Of a DNA stretch of 64,000 nucleotides, positions 1 to 8,687 are shown piece after piece. Position 1 is the stretch's first letter. Each line of letters starts with the position of its first letter. Source of the stretch: Rhizobium rhododendri. GTDB taxonomy: Bacteria > Pseudomonadota > Alphaproteobacteria > Rhizobiales > Rhizobiaceae. The notes beneath the pieces were generated by a model. It did not search any database. It saw nothing but the letters and a program-made list of their open reading frames with translations, and was not told where the DNA came from. The DNA is taken from positions 372,001 through 436,000 of the forward strand of contig NZ_CP117267.1 in the NCBI RefSeq assembly GCF_007000325.2, written 5' to 3'. The translations under genes and the position numbers were made by a program.

Positions 1-237
1 CCTGTCGACGTTCTCGACATCCAGCACGGTGCCGGCGCCGATGAGGCAATCGGCCGGTGCCATCTTGGCGGCCATTTCGATGGAGCGAAATGCATCCGGC
101 GAATTCAGCGGAATTTCGATGGCCGTCATGCCGGCTTCGATCAGCGCGCCGACGATGGCTTGCGTTTCCTCAGGCTTGATGCCGCGCAGAATGGCGATCA
201 GCGGACGTTTCATCGGCGGGAAAGGGATACGGGTCAT
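1..237 (-). CDS. dgoA: 2-dehydro-3-deoxy-6-phosphogalactonate aldolase, N-terminal part
   Basis: The first 79 residues of a KDPG/KDPGal aldolase, which cleaves 2-dehydro-3-deoxy-6-phosphogalactonate to pyruvate and glyceraldehyde 3-phosphate in the cytoplasm, the last step of the De Ley-Doudoroff galactose route. The reading frame gives a start near MTRIPFPPMK, then LIAILRGIKPEE, IEAGMTAIEIPLNSP and LIGAGTVLD, all typical of this class I aldolase family (the Glu of the ILRG..E region is catalytic in relatives). The start codon overlaps the stop of the upstream kinase gene in an ATGA arrangement, so the two are translationally coupled. The 3' part lies outside the window, so the catalytic Schiff-base lysine is not visible. 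Confidence 0.85.
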   Translation of the reverse strand, partial: MTRIPFPPMKRPLIAILRGIKPEETQAIVGALIEAGMTAIEIPLNSPDAFRSIEMAAKMAPADCLIGAGTVLDVENVDR

Positions 238-1163
238 ACGGCTGTTCTCTCATCGTTTGGCCAGATTGCCTTGGCGGCAGCGGAAAGCCCGCGGCGGACG
301 GCGGCATCGGCGTCGATTGTCTGGTAGGATATAGATAAGGATTTGAAGGCGGTTTCATAGAGCGATTGCAGGCCGCCCGAGGCGACCAGCGTGATTGTCG
401 CACCGTCGCCGGCAGAGGACAGGGCGCCGGCGATCTCGGCGCCGATCAGTGTTCCGGAAATCCAGGCCTTGGCGCCGGCCGGCGAAAGCCCGTGCAACAG
501 CTGCCCGGAGCGGGCACCGAACAGAAGGCTGGTCGCCATTGTCGGCTGCCTGAAAATCGCGCCCACCGCAGCCTCGAACGCTGCGGTATCGGGTTCGCCG
601 GCACCGGCGATAGCCTGCGCCAGAATGCTGTGCTTGCTGATGACGTCGAACAGTTCGCCGGTCATGAATGTCGAGAAGCCGGAAACCGTGCCATCGACGA
701 CGCGGACCCATTTCGAATGGGTGCCGGGCATGCAGACAATCTGCTCGCCGCGGCTCTCACCGGAAAGCGCTCCCAGCAATTGCGTCTCTTCGCCACGAAT
801 AACGTCGGGCGCCTCCTGCAAGCGTTGGGCGAGGCCCGGAAGAATGCGGATGTCGCGTTCCTGCCCGGGCACGGACACTGCTCCGGTGAGGATCGCCGAG
901 AGCGAGGTCGGCGTGTCGATATAGCCGGCCTCGACCCAGCCCTGCCGGGCACCGGCCATGCCGCAGATAATCACGGGCACGTCGGCCGGAACCGAGAGGC
1001 TGTCGAGATGCGCCTGCAGGACGCCGGCAAAGCCGAGGCTGGCTGCGGTCGTCATGCCTTCGCCGCTCCGACGCTCACCGAGAATGTTGCCATCCGTCCC
1101 GATCAGCCACAGTCGAAAGCTGCTGGTGCCCCAATCGACAGCCACATAGGCTGGTCTTTCCAT
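234..1163 (-). CDS. dgoK: 2-dehydro-3-deoxygalactonokinase
   Basis: A 309-residue kinase of the DgoK family that phosphorylates 2-dehydro-3-deoxygalactonate with ATP to feed the adjacent aldolase. The N-terminus carries the ASKHA-type phosphate loop VAVDWGTSSFRLW (residues 7-19), a later segment CMPGTHSKWV is typical of the family, and the length is normal. Its stop overlaps the aldolase start (ATGA), and its own start abuts the stop of the SDR gene at 1163, so three genes form a tight operon transcribed leftward. The divergent IclR regulator is the likely controller. Substrate assignment rests on family and operon context. Confidence 0.88.
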   Translation of the reverse strand: MERPAYVAVDWGTSSFRLWLIGTDGNILGERRSGEGMTTAASLGFAGVLQAHLDSLSVPADVPVIICGMAGARQGWVEAGYIDTPTSLSAILTGAVSVPGQERDIRILPGLAQRLQEAPDVIRGEETQLLGALSGESRGEQIVCMPGTHSKWVRVVDGTVSGFSTFMTGELFDVISKHSILAQAIAGAGEPDTAAFEAAVGAIFRQPTMATSLLFGARSGQLLHGLSPAGAKAWISGTLIGAEIAGALSSAGDGATITLVASGGLQSLYETAFKSLSISYQTIDADAAVRRGLSAAAKAIWPNDERTAV

Positions 1164-1951
1164 CAGAAAACGCCTCCGTCAACGATAATGGACTGCGCCG
1201 TGATGCCGGCTGCGAGGTCCGATGCAAGGAAAAGGCAGGGACCGACGAGGTCCTCTGCCGTGAGAACATGTTTAAGGCACTGGCGGTCGACCATCCTGGC
1301 GATGCTTTCGTCGGTCAGCCACAATTCCTTCTGGCGCTCGGTGACGATCATGCCGGGCAGGATCGCGTTGACCCGGATGTCCTCCGGCCCCAGTCGGCCA
1401 GCCATGCTTTTGGTCAGGCCGATGATGCCGGCTTTGGCAGTCGCGTAGATCGGCACGTCGGGCATGTTGAGCATGAAGGCGATCGACGAGAAATTAATAA
1501 TCGCGCCACCGCCACCAGCCCGCATAAGCGGCGCGACGGCCTGTGACACGAAGAACATCTGCTTCAGGTTGATGGCCTGGCTATCGTCCCAATCCGCCTC
1601 CGATACCGTATCGAACTGATGCCGACCGTCCCATCCGGCATTGTTGACCAGCACCCGGATCGCATCGAAGTCGGATTCAATGGCGGCAACGGTGCTCCTG
1701 ATGGACGATACGTCGCGCAGGTCTGCATGGTAGTAGGAGACAGGATGCGCCGAGCTGTTCGAGATCCGCGCGGCCAGCGCCCGGCTCGCGGTTTCGGCAA
1801 TGTCGATAAAGGCAACCCGTGCGCCCTGCATCGCGAAACCTTCAACCAGTGCTGCCCCGATGCCGGAGCCTCCGCCGGTAATGAGGACGGCCTTGTCTTT
1901 GAGATCGGCAATTTGCGCAGACGGTGTCTTCAAAATATCCTCCTGTCGCAT
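1163..1951 (-). CDS. SDR family NAD(P)-dependent dehydrogenase of the galactonate operon
   Basis: A classical short-chain dehydrogenase/reductase of up to 262 residues. It has the cofactor loop TGGGSGIG (25-32), NNAG (103-106), catalytic serine in NFSS (155-156) and the Y169-x3-K173 pair (YATAK). In this operon it probably oxidises the sugar (galactose or a related aldose) ahead of the kinase and aldolase, but the substrate cannot be read from sequence. Start choice is open: the ATG at 1951 has no clear ribosome site, whereas a perfect AGGAGG lies inside the frame and is followed after 5 bases by a TTG at 1933 (codon 7), which would give 256 residues beginning MKTPSAQIADL. I favour the TTG. 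Confidence 0.8.
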   Translation of the reverse strand: MRQEDILKTPSAQIADLKDKAVLITGGGSGIGAALVEGFAMQGARVAFIDIAETASRALAARISNSSAHPVSYYHADLRDVSSIRSTVAAIESDFDAIRVLVNNAGWDGRHQFDTVSEADWDDSQAINLKQMFFVSQAVAPLMRAGGGGAIINFSSIAFMLNMPDVPIYATAKAGIIGLTKSMAGRLGPEDIRVNAILPGMIVTERQKELWLTDESIARMVDRQCLKHVLTAEDLVGPCLFLASDLAAGITAQSIIVDGGVF

Positions 1952-1955
1952 CGAA

Positions 1956-1992
1956 TTCCATTATTCGGAACTCAATTTGACTATTTGGAATT
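1956..1992. promoter_or_regulatory. candidate IclR-family operator between SDR operon and iclR
   Basis: The 110-base divergent region holds TTCC-N7-GGAA (1956-1970) and two direct copies of TATTYGGAAYT at 1962-1972 and 1982-1992, exactly 20 bp (about two helical turns) apart. This is the place where an IclR regulator would control its own gene and the leftward operon. The motif is seen directly; its use is inferred. Confidence 0.35.
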
Positions 1993-2061
1993 ATCCGACT
2001 AGCGTCCAGCTGTGTCAACCGGCGATGCATCCATTTCGTCGCCCTTCGTAAAGGCAAGAGC

Positions 2062-2859
2062 ATGGCGGGGAGCGAGCGCGCGACGACAGCAGACACCGGC
2101 ACGCTGGGCAAGGTCATGGCGTTGCTGGACATCATTGCCCTGTCGGACACGCCGATGCGCTTCACCGATATCCTGGAGATTTCCGGACAGCCGAGGGGCA
2201 CGCTGCACCGGCAACTCGGCCATATGGTGCGCGAAGGCCTGCTGGAGATGGACAGGGATGGGCGATATCGCCCGGGACTGCGCCTTCTCACCTTCGCAGC
2301 CCGCAGCTGGGCCGGAAACGATATCAGGCGCATCGCCGAGCCGCATCTTGCTTTGCTCCACGACCAGACAGGCGAGACCGTCCACTTCGGAATTCTGCAG
2401 GATCTGCAGGTCATCTACCTCGACAAAGTCGAAGGCCGCCAGTCCGTGCGCATGTATTCGCATATAGGCAATGCCGCTCCGGCCTACTGCACCGGCGTCG
2501 GCAAGGCAGCGCTTTCGACGCTGGACGATGCCGAGCTCCATGCCCGGGCCGCGCGGATGGAATTCGTGGCTTTCACGCCGCGTACGCACCTGACGGAGGC
2601 GACGCTGCTCGGAGAGATCAGCGATATTCGGCTGCGGGGCTACGCTCTGGATAGGGAAGAACATGAAGCCGGCATATGCTGCGTTGCCGCCGCTATCCCG
2701 CCGGTTAGCGCGCGTCCGCCGTCAGGTATCTCGGTTACAGGGCCGGCCTATCGTGTCACCGAGGATAGGTTGCGCCAATGGGCGCCGCTGGTGCAGGCGG
2801 CAGCGATGTCGATCTCTGCCGATATCGAAATTCGCCTCGGTCCGCGCGCGAAGTTCTAG
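2062..2859 (+). CDS. IclR family transcriptional regulator
   Basis: A 265-residue regulator with an N-terminal winged helix-turn-helix (about 14-75, including RFTDILEISGQPRGTLHRQL) and a C-terminal IclR effector domain (about 85-255, with ETVHFGILQDLQVIYLDKVEG and the conserved APAYCTGVGKAAL segment). Members bind small-molecule effectors, often sugar acids, and act as tetramers. It is divergent from the SDR-dgoK-dgoA operon, which it very probably regulates. Length and domain order are normal for the family. The effector is unknown; galactonate or a KDGal-like intermediate would fit the context. Confidence 0.88.
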   Translation: MAGSERATTADTGTLGKVMALLDIIALSDTPMRFTDILEISGQPRGTLHRQLGHMVREGLLEMDRDGRYRPGLRLLTFAARSWAGNDIRRIAEPHLALLHDQTGETVHFGILQDLQVIYLDKVEGRQSVRMYSHIGNAAPAYCTGVGKAALSTLDDAELHARAARMEFVAFTPRTHLTEATLLGEISDIRLRGYALDREEHEAGICCVAAAIPPVSARPPSGISVTGPAYRVTEDRLRQWAPLVQAAAMSISADIEIRLGPRAKF

Positions 2860-3065
2860 GCGATAGCATCAGATGGTCCCGGCAACCGGTAATAGAACCG
2901 CGACTGGGGACAAAGATATGGTGCTACTCTTTTACTTGGATTTTGTAGTTGAGTAATTGCCTCATCTTGGCCATGTTGACGCGCCGCTTGCTGGCGCATG
3001 TTTTCGAACGCGCCGGCTTGGGAAATCGTGATTTCGTTTCGATTTTGCGTGTAGAAGATAGTATC

Positions 3066-3800
3066 ATGGGGCTCATGGATCAGGCGGTACTCAGCTCGCA
3101 CGATTTCGTTTCTGAAATTGCGGGCCTGAAAACACAGTTCGACGTCTTCAGATTCTTGAAGCGTGTCGCCGACGCCTATCGTTGCCGGACATTCTTGGTC
3201 CTGAACCTGCCGCCGACCACCTCTTTCGCATTGCAGAGCAACACGGTCGTTACCAACTGGCCGCCGGAACTCCTCACGCTCTACGACCAAGAGCGTCTCC
3301 TGGTGAACAGCACGGTGATGCGTCACCTGCGCAATTCCACCCTGCCGTTTTGTTTCGACTCGTCGAGCCCCGATATGGAGCGCGACGATGGAAAGACGAA
3401 AACGATTGTCGGGCTGCTGGAGCGGTTTCGCATTCCGCGCGGTGCGTATTTTCCGACGCACGATGCGTCCGGTCTTCGTGGCGCAGTTTCCTTTTCAGGC
3501 GAGCGTGAAGCCTTTACGCCCCACGAGATGCGCGATCTCAGCTATATTGCCATTCATATCTTCGAGCAGCTCGGCACGATCCGCAACATTGATACGCGCC
3601 TGACGGACCCGCTGACCGACCGCGAGATCGACTGCCTGACCTGGACGGCAGCCGGCAAGACCAGTGCCGAGATCGCCGAAATTCTCGGGCTGTCCGAGCA
3701 CACGGTCAATCACTATCTCAACCGCACGACCAAAAAGCTCGACACTGTCAACCGCACCCAGGCTGTGGCGAAGGCGTTGCGCATCGGCATCATCAAGTGA
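3066..3800 (+). CDS. LuxR-family regulator (orphan, autoinducer-domain type)
   Basis: The open frame reaches back to a TTG at 2949, but the family-like part begins MGLMDQAVLSSHDFV at 3066, giving 244 residues, the usual LuxR length. The N-terminal half resembles an autoinducer-binding domain (NWPPELLTLYDQERLL) and the C-terminal half is a GerE/LuxR helix-turn-helix (LTDREIDCLTWTAAGKTSAEIAEILGLS, HTVNHYL). No luxI-type synthase lies nearby, so this is a LuxR solo. The normally invariant Asp-Pro of the acyl-homoserine lactone pocket reads Asn-Ser here (LLVNSTVMRHL), so binding of a classical AHL is doubtful. Target genes are unknown. Confidence 0.8.
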   Translation: MGLMDQAVLSSHDFVSEIAGLKTQFDVFRFLKRVADAYRCRTFLVLNLPPTTSFALQSNTVVTNWPPELLTLYDQERLLVNSTVMRHLRNSTLPFCFDSSSPDMERDDGKTKTIVGLLERFRIPRGAYFPTHDASGLRGAVSFSGEREAFTPHEMRDLSYIAIHIFEQLGTIRNIDTRLTDPLTDREIDCLTWTAAGKTSAEIAEILGLSEHTVNHYLNRTTKKLDTVNRTQAVAKALRIGIIK

Positions 3801-3940
3801 AAGTATCTGCGTAATATTTATGCAGTGATTTACTGGTCGCCTAAGAAAATGGCTCTGCTCCGGCTGAATTTCTTCTTGCGCCGTTCCGGGCTTCGCCCTG
3901 CGCCCCTTGAAATCAATGCATTTTTTGTTTCATCCCAAAC

Positions 3941-3956
3941 TGGCACGCTTTCTGCA
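3941..3956 (+). promoter_or_regulatory. sigma54-type (-24/-12) promoter
   Basis: TGGCACGCTTTCTGCA matches the RpoN consensus TGGCACG-N4-TTGCA with one change; GG at 3942-3943 and GC at 3954-3955 are separated by exactly 10 bases. Transcription would start near 3967, directly ahead of the two hairpins annotated as a possible small RNA. No enhancer site was identified. Confidence 0.55.
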
Positions 3957-3966
3957 TCATCACTTT

Positions 3967-4082
3967 CAGGTCCAGAGGGGACTTTCATAACAGCGCCGGT
4001 CAACGGGCGCGGATGATACAGGCCGCTGTCGACAACGTGATGCTCCTCCCAGCACCGTTCGAGACAGCGGCCTTCATATTTT
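3967..4082 (+). ncRNA. putative sigma54-dependent small RNA with anti-Shine-Dalgarno loop
   Basis: Starting about 12 bases after the -12 element, the sequence folds into a short hairpin GCGCC/GGCGC near 3992-4010 and a strong hairpin with a perfect 10-bp stem GGCCGCTGTC (4021-4030) and GACAGCGGCC (4063-4072). The 32-base loop exposes CTCCTCCC, complementary to purine-rich ribosome binding sites, as in the anti-SD loop RNAs known from alphaproteobacteria. The stem is followed by TTCATATTTT, a plausible intrinsic terminator. The same sequence could instead be the leader of the downstream mrp gene. No homology search was possible. Confidence 0.4.
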
Positions 4083-4176
4083 GGGATCTTGAAACTCTTG
4101 TAAAATCAGCACTGCCTCTTGGCAGATGCGCATGAAGGTCTATGACTGGATTGACAAAAGCAGGGAGTTTTGCCGC

Positions 4177-5352
4177 ATGGCCGACGTCACGAAGGAACAG
4201 GTTCTCGAAACGCTGAAGACCGTTCACGGGCCAGACACCGAAAAGAACATCGTCGAACTCGGCATGGTCTCGGACATCTTCATTTCCGATGCAAAGGTCT
4301 ATTTCTCCATCACCGTTCCGGCTGACCAGGCGACCGAGTTGGAGTCGCTGCGCCTGGCAGCAGAGCGTGCCGTCAAGGAAATCCCTGGCGCCAAGGGCGC
4401 TCTGGTGACTCTGACCGCCGACAAGAAGGCTGGATCCGCACCCCCGAGGCCGACACCCCCAAAGCCGGGCCCGGCCCCAGCTCCCCATAGCCACGGCCAT
4501 TCCCACGCGCAGCCGGCAAAGGCTGCATCGCCTCCGTCGCGCGGCGCAAAGATCGGCGTACCCGGCATCGGAGCCATAATCGCTGTCGCATCAGGCAAAG
4601 GCGGCGTCGGCAAGTCGACGACGGCGGTCAACCTTGCTCTGGCGCTGCTTGCCAACGGTTTGCGCGTCGGCGTGCTCGATGCCGATATCTACGGTCCGTC
4701 CATGCCACGGCTGCTGAAACTCTCCGGTCGCCCCCAGCAGATCGAAAACCGCATTATCGTGCCTATGGAGAATTACGGCCTGAAGGTCATGTCGATGGGA
4801 TTCCTGGTGGAAGAGGAAACCGCGATGATCTGGCGCGGGCCGATGGTGCAATCGGCCCTGATGCAGATGCTGCGCGAGGTCGCCTGGGGCGAGCTTGACG
4901 TGCTCGTCGTCGACATGCCGCCCGGCACTGGCGATGCTCAGCTGACGATGGCCCAGCAGGTGCCGCTCGCCGGCGCCGTCATCGTCTCGACGCCGCAGGA
5001 CCTGGCGCTGATCGATGCCCGCAAGGGCCTCAACATGTTCCGCAAGGTCGAGGTGCCGGTGCTCGGCATCGTCGAGAACATGAGCTATTTCATCGCCCCC
5101 GACACAGGCGCACGCTACGATATCTTCGGTCACGGCGGCGCCCGGCTGGAGGCGGAGCGCATCGGCGTGCCGTTCCTCGGCGAGGTGCCGCTGACGATCA
5201 ACATCCGCGAGACATCCGATGCCGGCACGCCGCTTGTGGTCTCCGAACCGGACGGGGTGATTGCCGGCGTCTATCGCGACATCGCCACCAAGGTGTGGGC
5301 GCAGGTGACCGGCCAGCCTCTGCGCGCCGCGCCGGCAATCGTCTTCGAATAG
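4177..5352 (+). CDS. apbC: Mrp/ApbC family Fe-S cluster carrier ATPase
   Basis: A 391-residue P-loop ATPase that assembles or transfers iron-sulfur clusters in the cytosol. Domain order: N-terminal MIP18-like (DUF59) segment (about 5-80), a Pro/His-rich linker with HSHGHSH (about 105-110), then the MinD-like ATPase with deviant Walker A SGKGGVGKST (139-148), VLDADIYGPS and VVDMPPGTGDAQL. The ATG at 4177 is preferred over the in-frame ATG at 4126 because the family-like sequence starts MADVTKEQVLETL and GGGAG-like purines precede it. The usual CxxC near the C-terminus is absent: the corresponding stretch reads YFIAPDTGARYDIFGHGG. Confidence 0.88.
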   Translation: MADVTKEQVLETLKTVHGPDTEKNIVELGMVSDIFISDAKVYFSITVPADQATELESLRLAAERAVKEIPGAKGALVTLTADKKAGSAPPRPTPPKPGPAPAPHSHGHSHAQPAKAASPPSRGAKIGVPGIGAIIAVASGKGGVGKSTTAVNLALALLANGLRVGVLDADIYGPSMPRLLKLSGRPQQIENRIIVPMENYGLKVMSMGFLVEEETAMIWRGPMVQSALMQMLREVAWGELDVLVVDMPPGTGDAQLTMAQQVPLAGAVIVSTPQDLALIDARKGLNMFRKVEVPVLGIVENMSYFIAPDTGARYDIFGHGGARLEAERIGVPFLGEVPLTINIRETSDAGTPLVVSEPDGVIAGVYRDIATKVWAQVTGQPLRAAPAIVFE

Positions 5353-5768
5353 CATGCACGTGCCCCATAGTGCCGCCGCATTGCCTTGTCGGCACAATGT
5401 TCTACCCATGCCGTCGCGCCGTTTCTGCGGTCAAAGCGCACGGGAAAAGGGGTTGGACTTGATTCTTTGTCCGCTATGCTGCATATGCGCCGCCGATGCG
5501 ATGGTCGCCGGATATGCCCTGGGGCAGCGGGCGGCTTGTTGGAAACTTCGGTTCGTGGCCGCGCAAGGGAATTGTGCGCCGCCCGCGAAATTGGTACTGC
5601 AACGCAGTGGAGCATGGATACGCCTTCCCGACAGGATCGGCAGAACGCGTCCCGGAGTTTTATGAAATTTTCAGAGATTTCGTCCCTAGGATCGCAGTCG
5701 TCGCGCATGCAGCGCCATGACGTCGGCTGTCTGCCCCGCCGTTTCCGGTCCATGGCAGGAGTAGGCCA
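5353..5768. other. 416-base gap before corA with a possible promoter and large stem
   Basis: No gene is supported here; the open frames lack family-like sequence. A sigma70-like pair TTGGAC (about 5454) and TATGCT with 16-base spacing is present, and downstream a perfect 9-bp inverted repeat GCGGGCGGC (5527-5535) and GCCGCCCGC (5578-5586) encloses 42 bases. This could be a structured 5' leader of the corA gene, but no known riboswitch was recognised. Confidence 0.3.
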
Positions 5769-6746
5769 TTGATCACTGCCTACCGTTCCAACTGCAAATC
5801 GGTGCCGCGCGCCGATATCGTTGCCGCCAGCACCATCTCGGACGACATCGTCTGGATCGATCTGGTCGACCCGACCCGCGAGGAAGAAGACAAGCTCGAG
5901 GCGCTGCTCGGCATCCAGGTTCCGACCCGTGACGATCTGAAGGACATCGAGCCATCGAGCCGCCTCTACAACGAGAACGGCGCCGTCTTCCTGACCGCAT
6001 CCCTGGTATGGAAAGCCGACTCCGAGCTGCCGAGCCTGACCGACGTCGGCTTCATTCTCGTCGGCAACAGGCTGGTGACGATCCGCTATGCCAATCCGAA
6101 ATCCTTTGCCCTGTTCATAGCAGCACTGCACCGGATCCCGGAAGACATGCGCAGCGGCGCCGCCTTGCTCGCCAAGCTGATGGAAACCATCGTCGATCGT
6201 ACCGCCGAGATCCTCGAGCAGGCCGTGTCGCGGATCGATGTGCTGTCGACCCACGTGTTCGGCGACAAGGCGCGGAAAGTCCGCCGTCCTTCGAACTATC
6301 TCGAGGAAAAGCTGCGCGACGTCGCCGGCCACCACCGTCTGGTGAGCAAGTCGCGCGATAGCTTGATGTCGCTGTCGCGACTTCTTACCTTCATGCATAC
6401 GATCCCGGCTGTTCAGCAGGATCGCGAGACCAAGGATCTCTGTCGCAACGTGACGCGGGATGTCCAGTCTCTTTCGGAACATGCGTCTTTCATTGCCGGC
6501 AATATCACCTTTCTGCTGGATGCTTCGCTCGGGTTGATCAATATCGAGCAGAATTCCATCATCAAGATATTCTCGATTGCTTCCGTCGTGTTCCTGCCGC
6601 CGACGCTGGTTGCGTCTGTCTACGGCATGAATTTCGAACATATGCCCGAGTTGCACTCGACGTTCGGGTATCCTGCCTCCCTCGTGTTGATGGTGGTCTC
6701 GGCCGTCGTCCCGTTCTTCTTTTTTCGTTGGAAAGGCTGGCTCTGA
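5769..6746 (+). CDS. corA: CorA family magnesium/cobalt transporter
   Basis: A 325-residue inner-membrane pentameric divalent-cation channel. The N-terminal cytoplasmic domain starts MITAYRSNCKSV and includes IVWIDLVDPTREEEDKLEALLG; the C-terminus has two membrane segments with the signature YGMNFEHMPEL in the connecting loop region (GMN motif selecting hydrated Mg2+). The start is a TTG at 5769, supported by GCAGGAG eight bases upstream. The gene precedes kup by 17 bases, so the two ion transporters are probably cotranscribed. A second, more divergent CorA-type gene lies at 62073. Confidence 0.9.
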   Translation: MITAYRSNCKSVPRADIVAASTISDDIVWIDLVDPTREEEDKLEALLGIQVPTRDDLKDIEPSSRLYNENGAVFLTASLVWKADSELPSLTDVGFILVGNRLVTIRYANPKSFALFIAALHRIPEDMRSGAALLAKLMETIVDRTAEILEQAVSRIDVLSTHVFGDKARKVRRPSNYLEEKLRDVAGHHRLVSKSRDSLMSLSRLLTFMHTIPAVQQDRETKDLCRNVTRDVQSLSEHASFIAGNITFLLDASLGLINIEQNSIIKIFSIASVVFLPPTLVASVYGMNFEHMPELHSTFGYPASLVLMVVSAVVPFFFFRWKGWL

Positions 6747-6763
6747 GAGCCTAGTGGTCCCGA

Positions 6764-8665
6764 ATGTCTCACGAAATCGATCATTCTCCTGACAGGAAGA
6801 TGAGCCCGCGCAAACTCTTCTACCTGACGCTCGGCTCCGTCGGCGTCGTCTATGGCGACATTGGCACGAGCCCGCTCTATGCCTTTCGCGAGGCATTGAA
6901 GCCGGTTGCCGCCGACGGCCTGACGCGCGGCGAGGTGATCAGCCTCGTGTCGCTGATGTTCTGGGCGCTCACCATCATCGTCACCTTCAAGTATGTCCTT
7001 TTCCTGCTGCGCGCCGATAACGACGGCGAAGGCGGCACACTCTCGTTGCTGGCGCTGCTGCTGAAGACCGCCAATGGCCATACCGCCGTGCTGATGTTCC
7101 TGGGGCTGAGCGGCGCCGCGCTCTTCCTCGGCGATGCGATGATCACTCCGGCGCTGTCGGTTCTCTCGGCGGTCGAAGGCCTGAAGCTGGTGACGCCGCA
7201 CTTCGGGCCCTATGTGGTGCCGATTGCCGTCGCCATCCTGGCGCTGCTGTTTGCCATCCAGTCGCATGGTACCGGCGCCGTCGCCCGCTATTTCGGGCCC
7301 ATTACCGCCGTCTGGTTCATCGTCATCGGCGTCGCCGGCCTGCTGCGTATTCCGGACGACTACGGCATCCTCAACGCCTTCAATCCCTGGTACGGCATCA
7401 CCTTCCTGATGCACGAGGGCATTCTCGGCATCATCGTGCTCGGGGCGGTCTTCCTGACCGTTACCGGTGCGGAAGCGCTTTACGCCGATCTAGGCCACTT
7501 CGGTCGCCGACCCATCCAGTGGGCCTGGTTTGCGCTGGTCTTCCCGTCGCTGACGCTGAACTACCTCGGCCAGGGCGCCATGGTGCTGCGCGAGCCGCTC
7601 ACCATGTCCGATCCGTTCTTCCTGATGTTCCCACACTGGGCGCTGCTACCGGTCGTATTCCTTGCCACCTGCGCCACGATCATCGCCAGCCAGGCGGTCA
7701 TCACCGGGGCGTTCTCGCTCACCCGCCAGGCGATCCATCTCGGCTTCCTGCCGCGCATGGAGATCCTCTTCACCTCTGAGACCAATACCGGCCAGATCTT
7801 TCTGCCGTCGGTCAACACGCTGCTGTTCTTCGGCGTGATCTTCCTCGTGTTGAGTTTCCAGACCTCCGATTCGCTGTCGACCGCCTACGGGATCTCTGTG
7901 ACGGGCGCGATGGTGGTGACTTCCGTCATGGCTTTCGAGTTCGTCCGCGTTCGCTGGAACTGGTCGCTGCCTCTGACCATCGTCGTGCTGATGCCGCTGT
8001 TCCTGCTCGAGATGGTCTTCCTCGGCGCCAACCTGCTGAAGATCCACGACGGCGGCTACATTCCGGTCATGATCGCCACCGCCTTCACGGTCGTCATGTG
8101 GACATGGCGACGCGGCACGGCGATCCTGATGGAAAAGACTCGTCATACGGATATTCCGCTGCCGTCGTTCGTCAGTTCCATCGAGCGGAAGAGCGACCAC
8201 TCGCCGGCTTCCGTTCCGGGCACCGCCATCTTCCTGACCAGCGACCCCGAATCCGCGCCCGCAGCACTGCTTCACAATCTGAAACACAACCATGTTCTGC
8301 ACGAAAAGAACGTCATCCTGACCATCCGCACGGTCAACAAGCCAAGGGTCGCCAACAGCGACCGCTACACGGTGCAAAAGGTCTCAGAGCGGTTTTCACG
8401 TGTCGAGCTACGTTTCGGATTCATGGAATCGCAGAACGTCTCGCAGGCACTGGCCGCCTTGCGCAAATCCGGATTGAAGTTCGACATCATGTCGACCTCC
8501 TTCTATCTCGGACGCCGCAAGCTCGTGCCGGATGCAAAATCGGGCATGCCGCACTGGCAGGACCGCCTGTTTATCGCGCTCGCCAATGCCGCGACCGACC
8601 CGTCCGACTATTTCCGCCTGCCGGCCAACCGCGTGGTCGAACTCGGCTCGCACGTCATCATCTGA
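6764..8665 (+). CDS. kup: Kup/Trk-D low-affinity potassium transporter
   Basis: A 633-residue KUP/HAK/KT family K+:H+ symporter of the inner membrane. The signature [20 protein letters not shown] (about 25-44) is followed by about 12 hydrophobic segments and a soluble C-terminal domain (from about 470) normal for the family. Length is typical. It follows corA closely, which suggests a cation-uptake operon. Rhizobial genomes often carry more than one kup copy, so the paralogue number cannot be assigned. Confidence 0.93.
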   Translation: MSHEIDHSPDRKMSPRKLFYLTLGSVGVVYGDIGTSPLYAFREALKPVAADGLTRGEVISLVSLMFWALTIIVTFKYVLFLLRADNDGEGGTLSLLALLLKTANGHTAVLMFLGLSGAALFLGDAMITPALSVLSAVEGLKLVTPHFGPYVVPIAVAILALLFAIQSHGTGAVARYFGPITAVWFIVIGVAGLLRIPDDYGILNAFNPWYGITFLMHEGILGIIVLGAVFLTVTGAEALYADLGHFGRRPIQWAWFALVFPSLTLNYLGQGAMVLREPLTMSDPFFLMFPHWALLPVVFLATCATIIASQAVITGAFSLTRQAIHLGFLPRMEILFTSETNTGQIFLPSVNTLLFFGVIFLVLSFQTSDSLSTAYGISVTGAMVVTSVMAFEFVRVRWNWSLPLTIVVLMPLFLLEMVFLGANLLKIHDGGYIPVMIATAFTVVMWTWRRGTAILMEKTRHTDIPLPSFVSSIERKSDHSPASVPGTAIFLTSDPESAPAALLHNLKHNHVLHEKNVILTIRTVNKPRVANSDRYTVQKVSERFSRVELRFGFMESQNVSQALAALRKSGLKFDIMSTSFYLGRRKLVPDAKSGMPHWQDRLFIALANAATDPSDYFRLPANRVVELGSHVII

Positions 8666-8687
8666 TCGGCGGGGGATCTCGGCGAAA

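Noticed and set aside
366..1448. 360-codon plus-strand frame opposite dgoK and the SDR gene
   Set aside because: Both genes on the other strand have complete family motifs; this frame has none.
5386..5772. 128-codon frame in the gap before corA
   Set aside because: Cys/Arg-rich translation without family likeness and no ribosome site; it overlaps the corA start.
5271..6896. 541-codon open frame on the minus strand across mrp, corA and kup
   Set aside because: Antisense to three clearly recognised genes, with Arg/His/Gly-rich low-complexity translation typical of GC-rich shadow frames.
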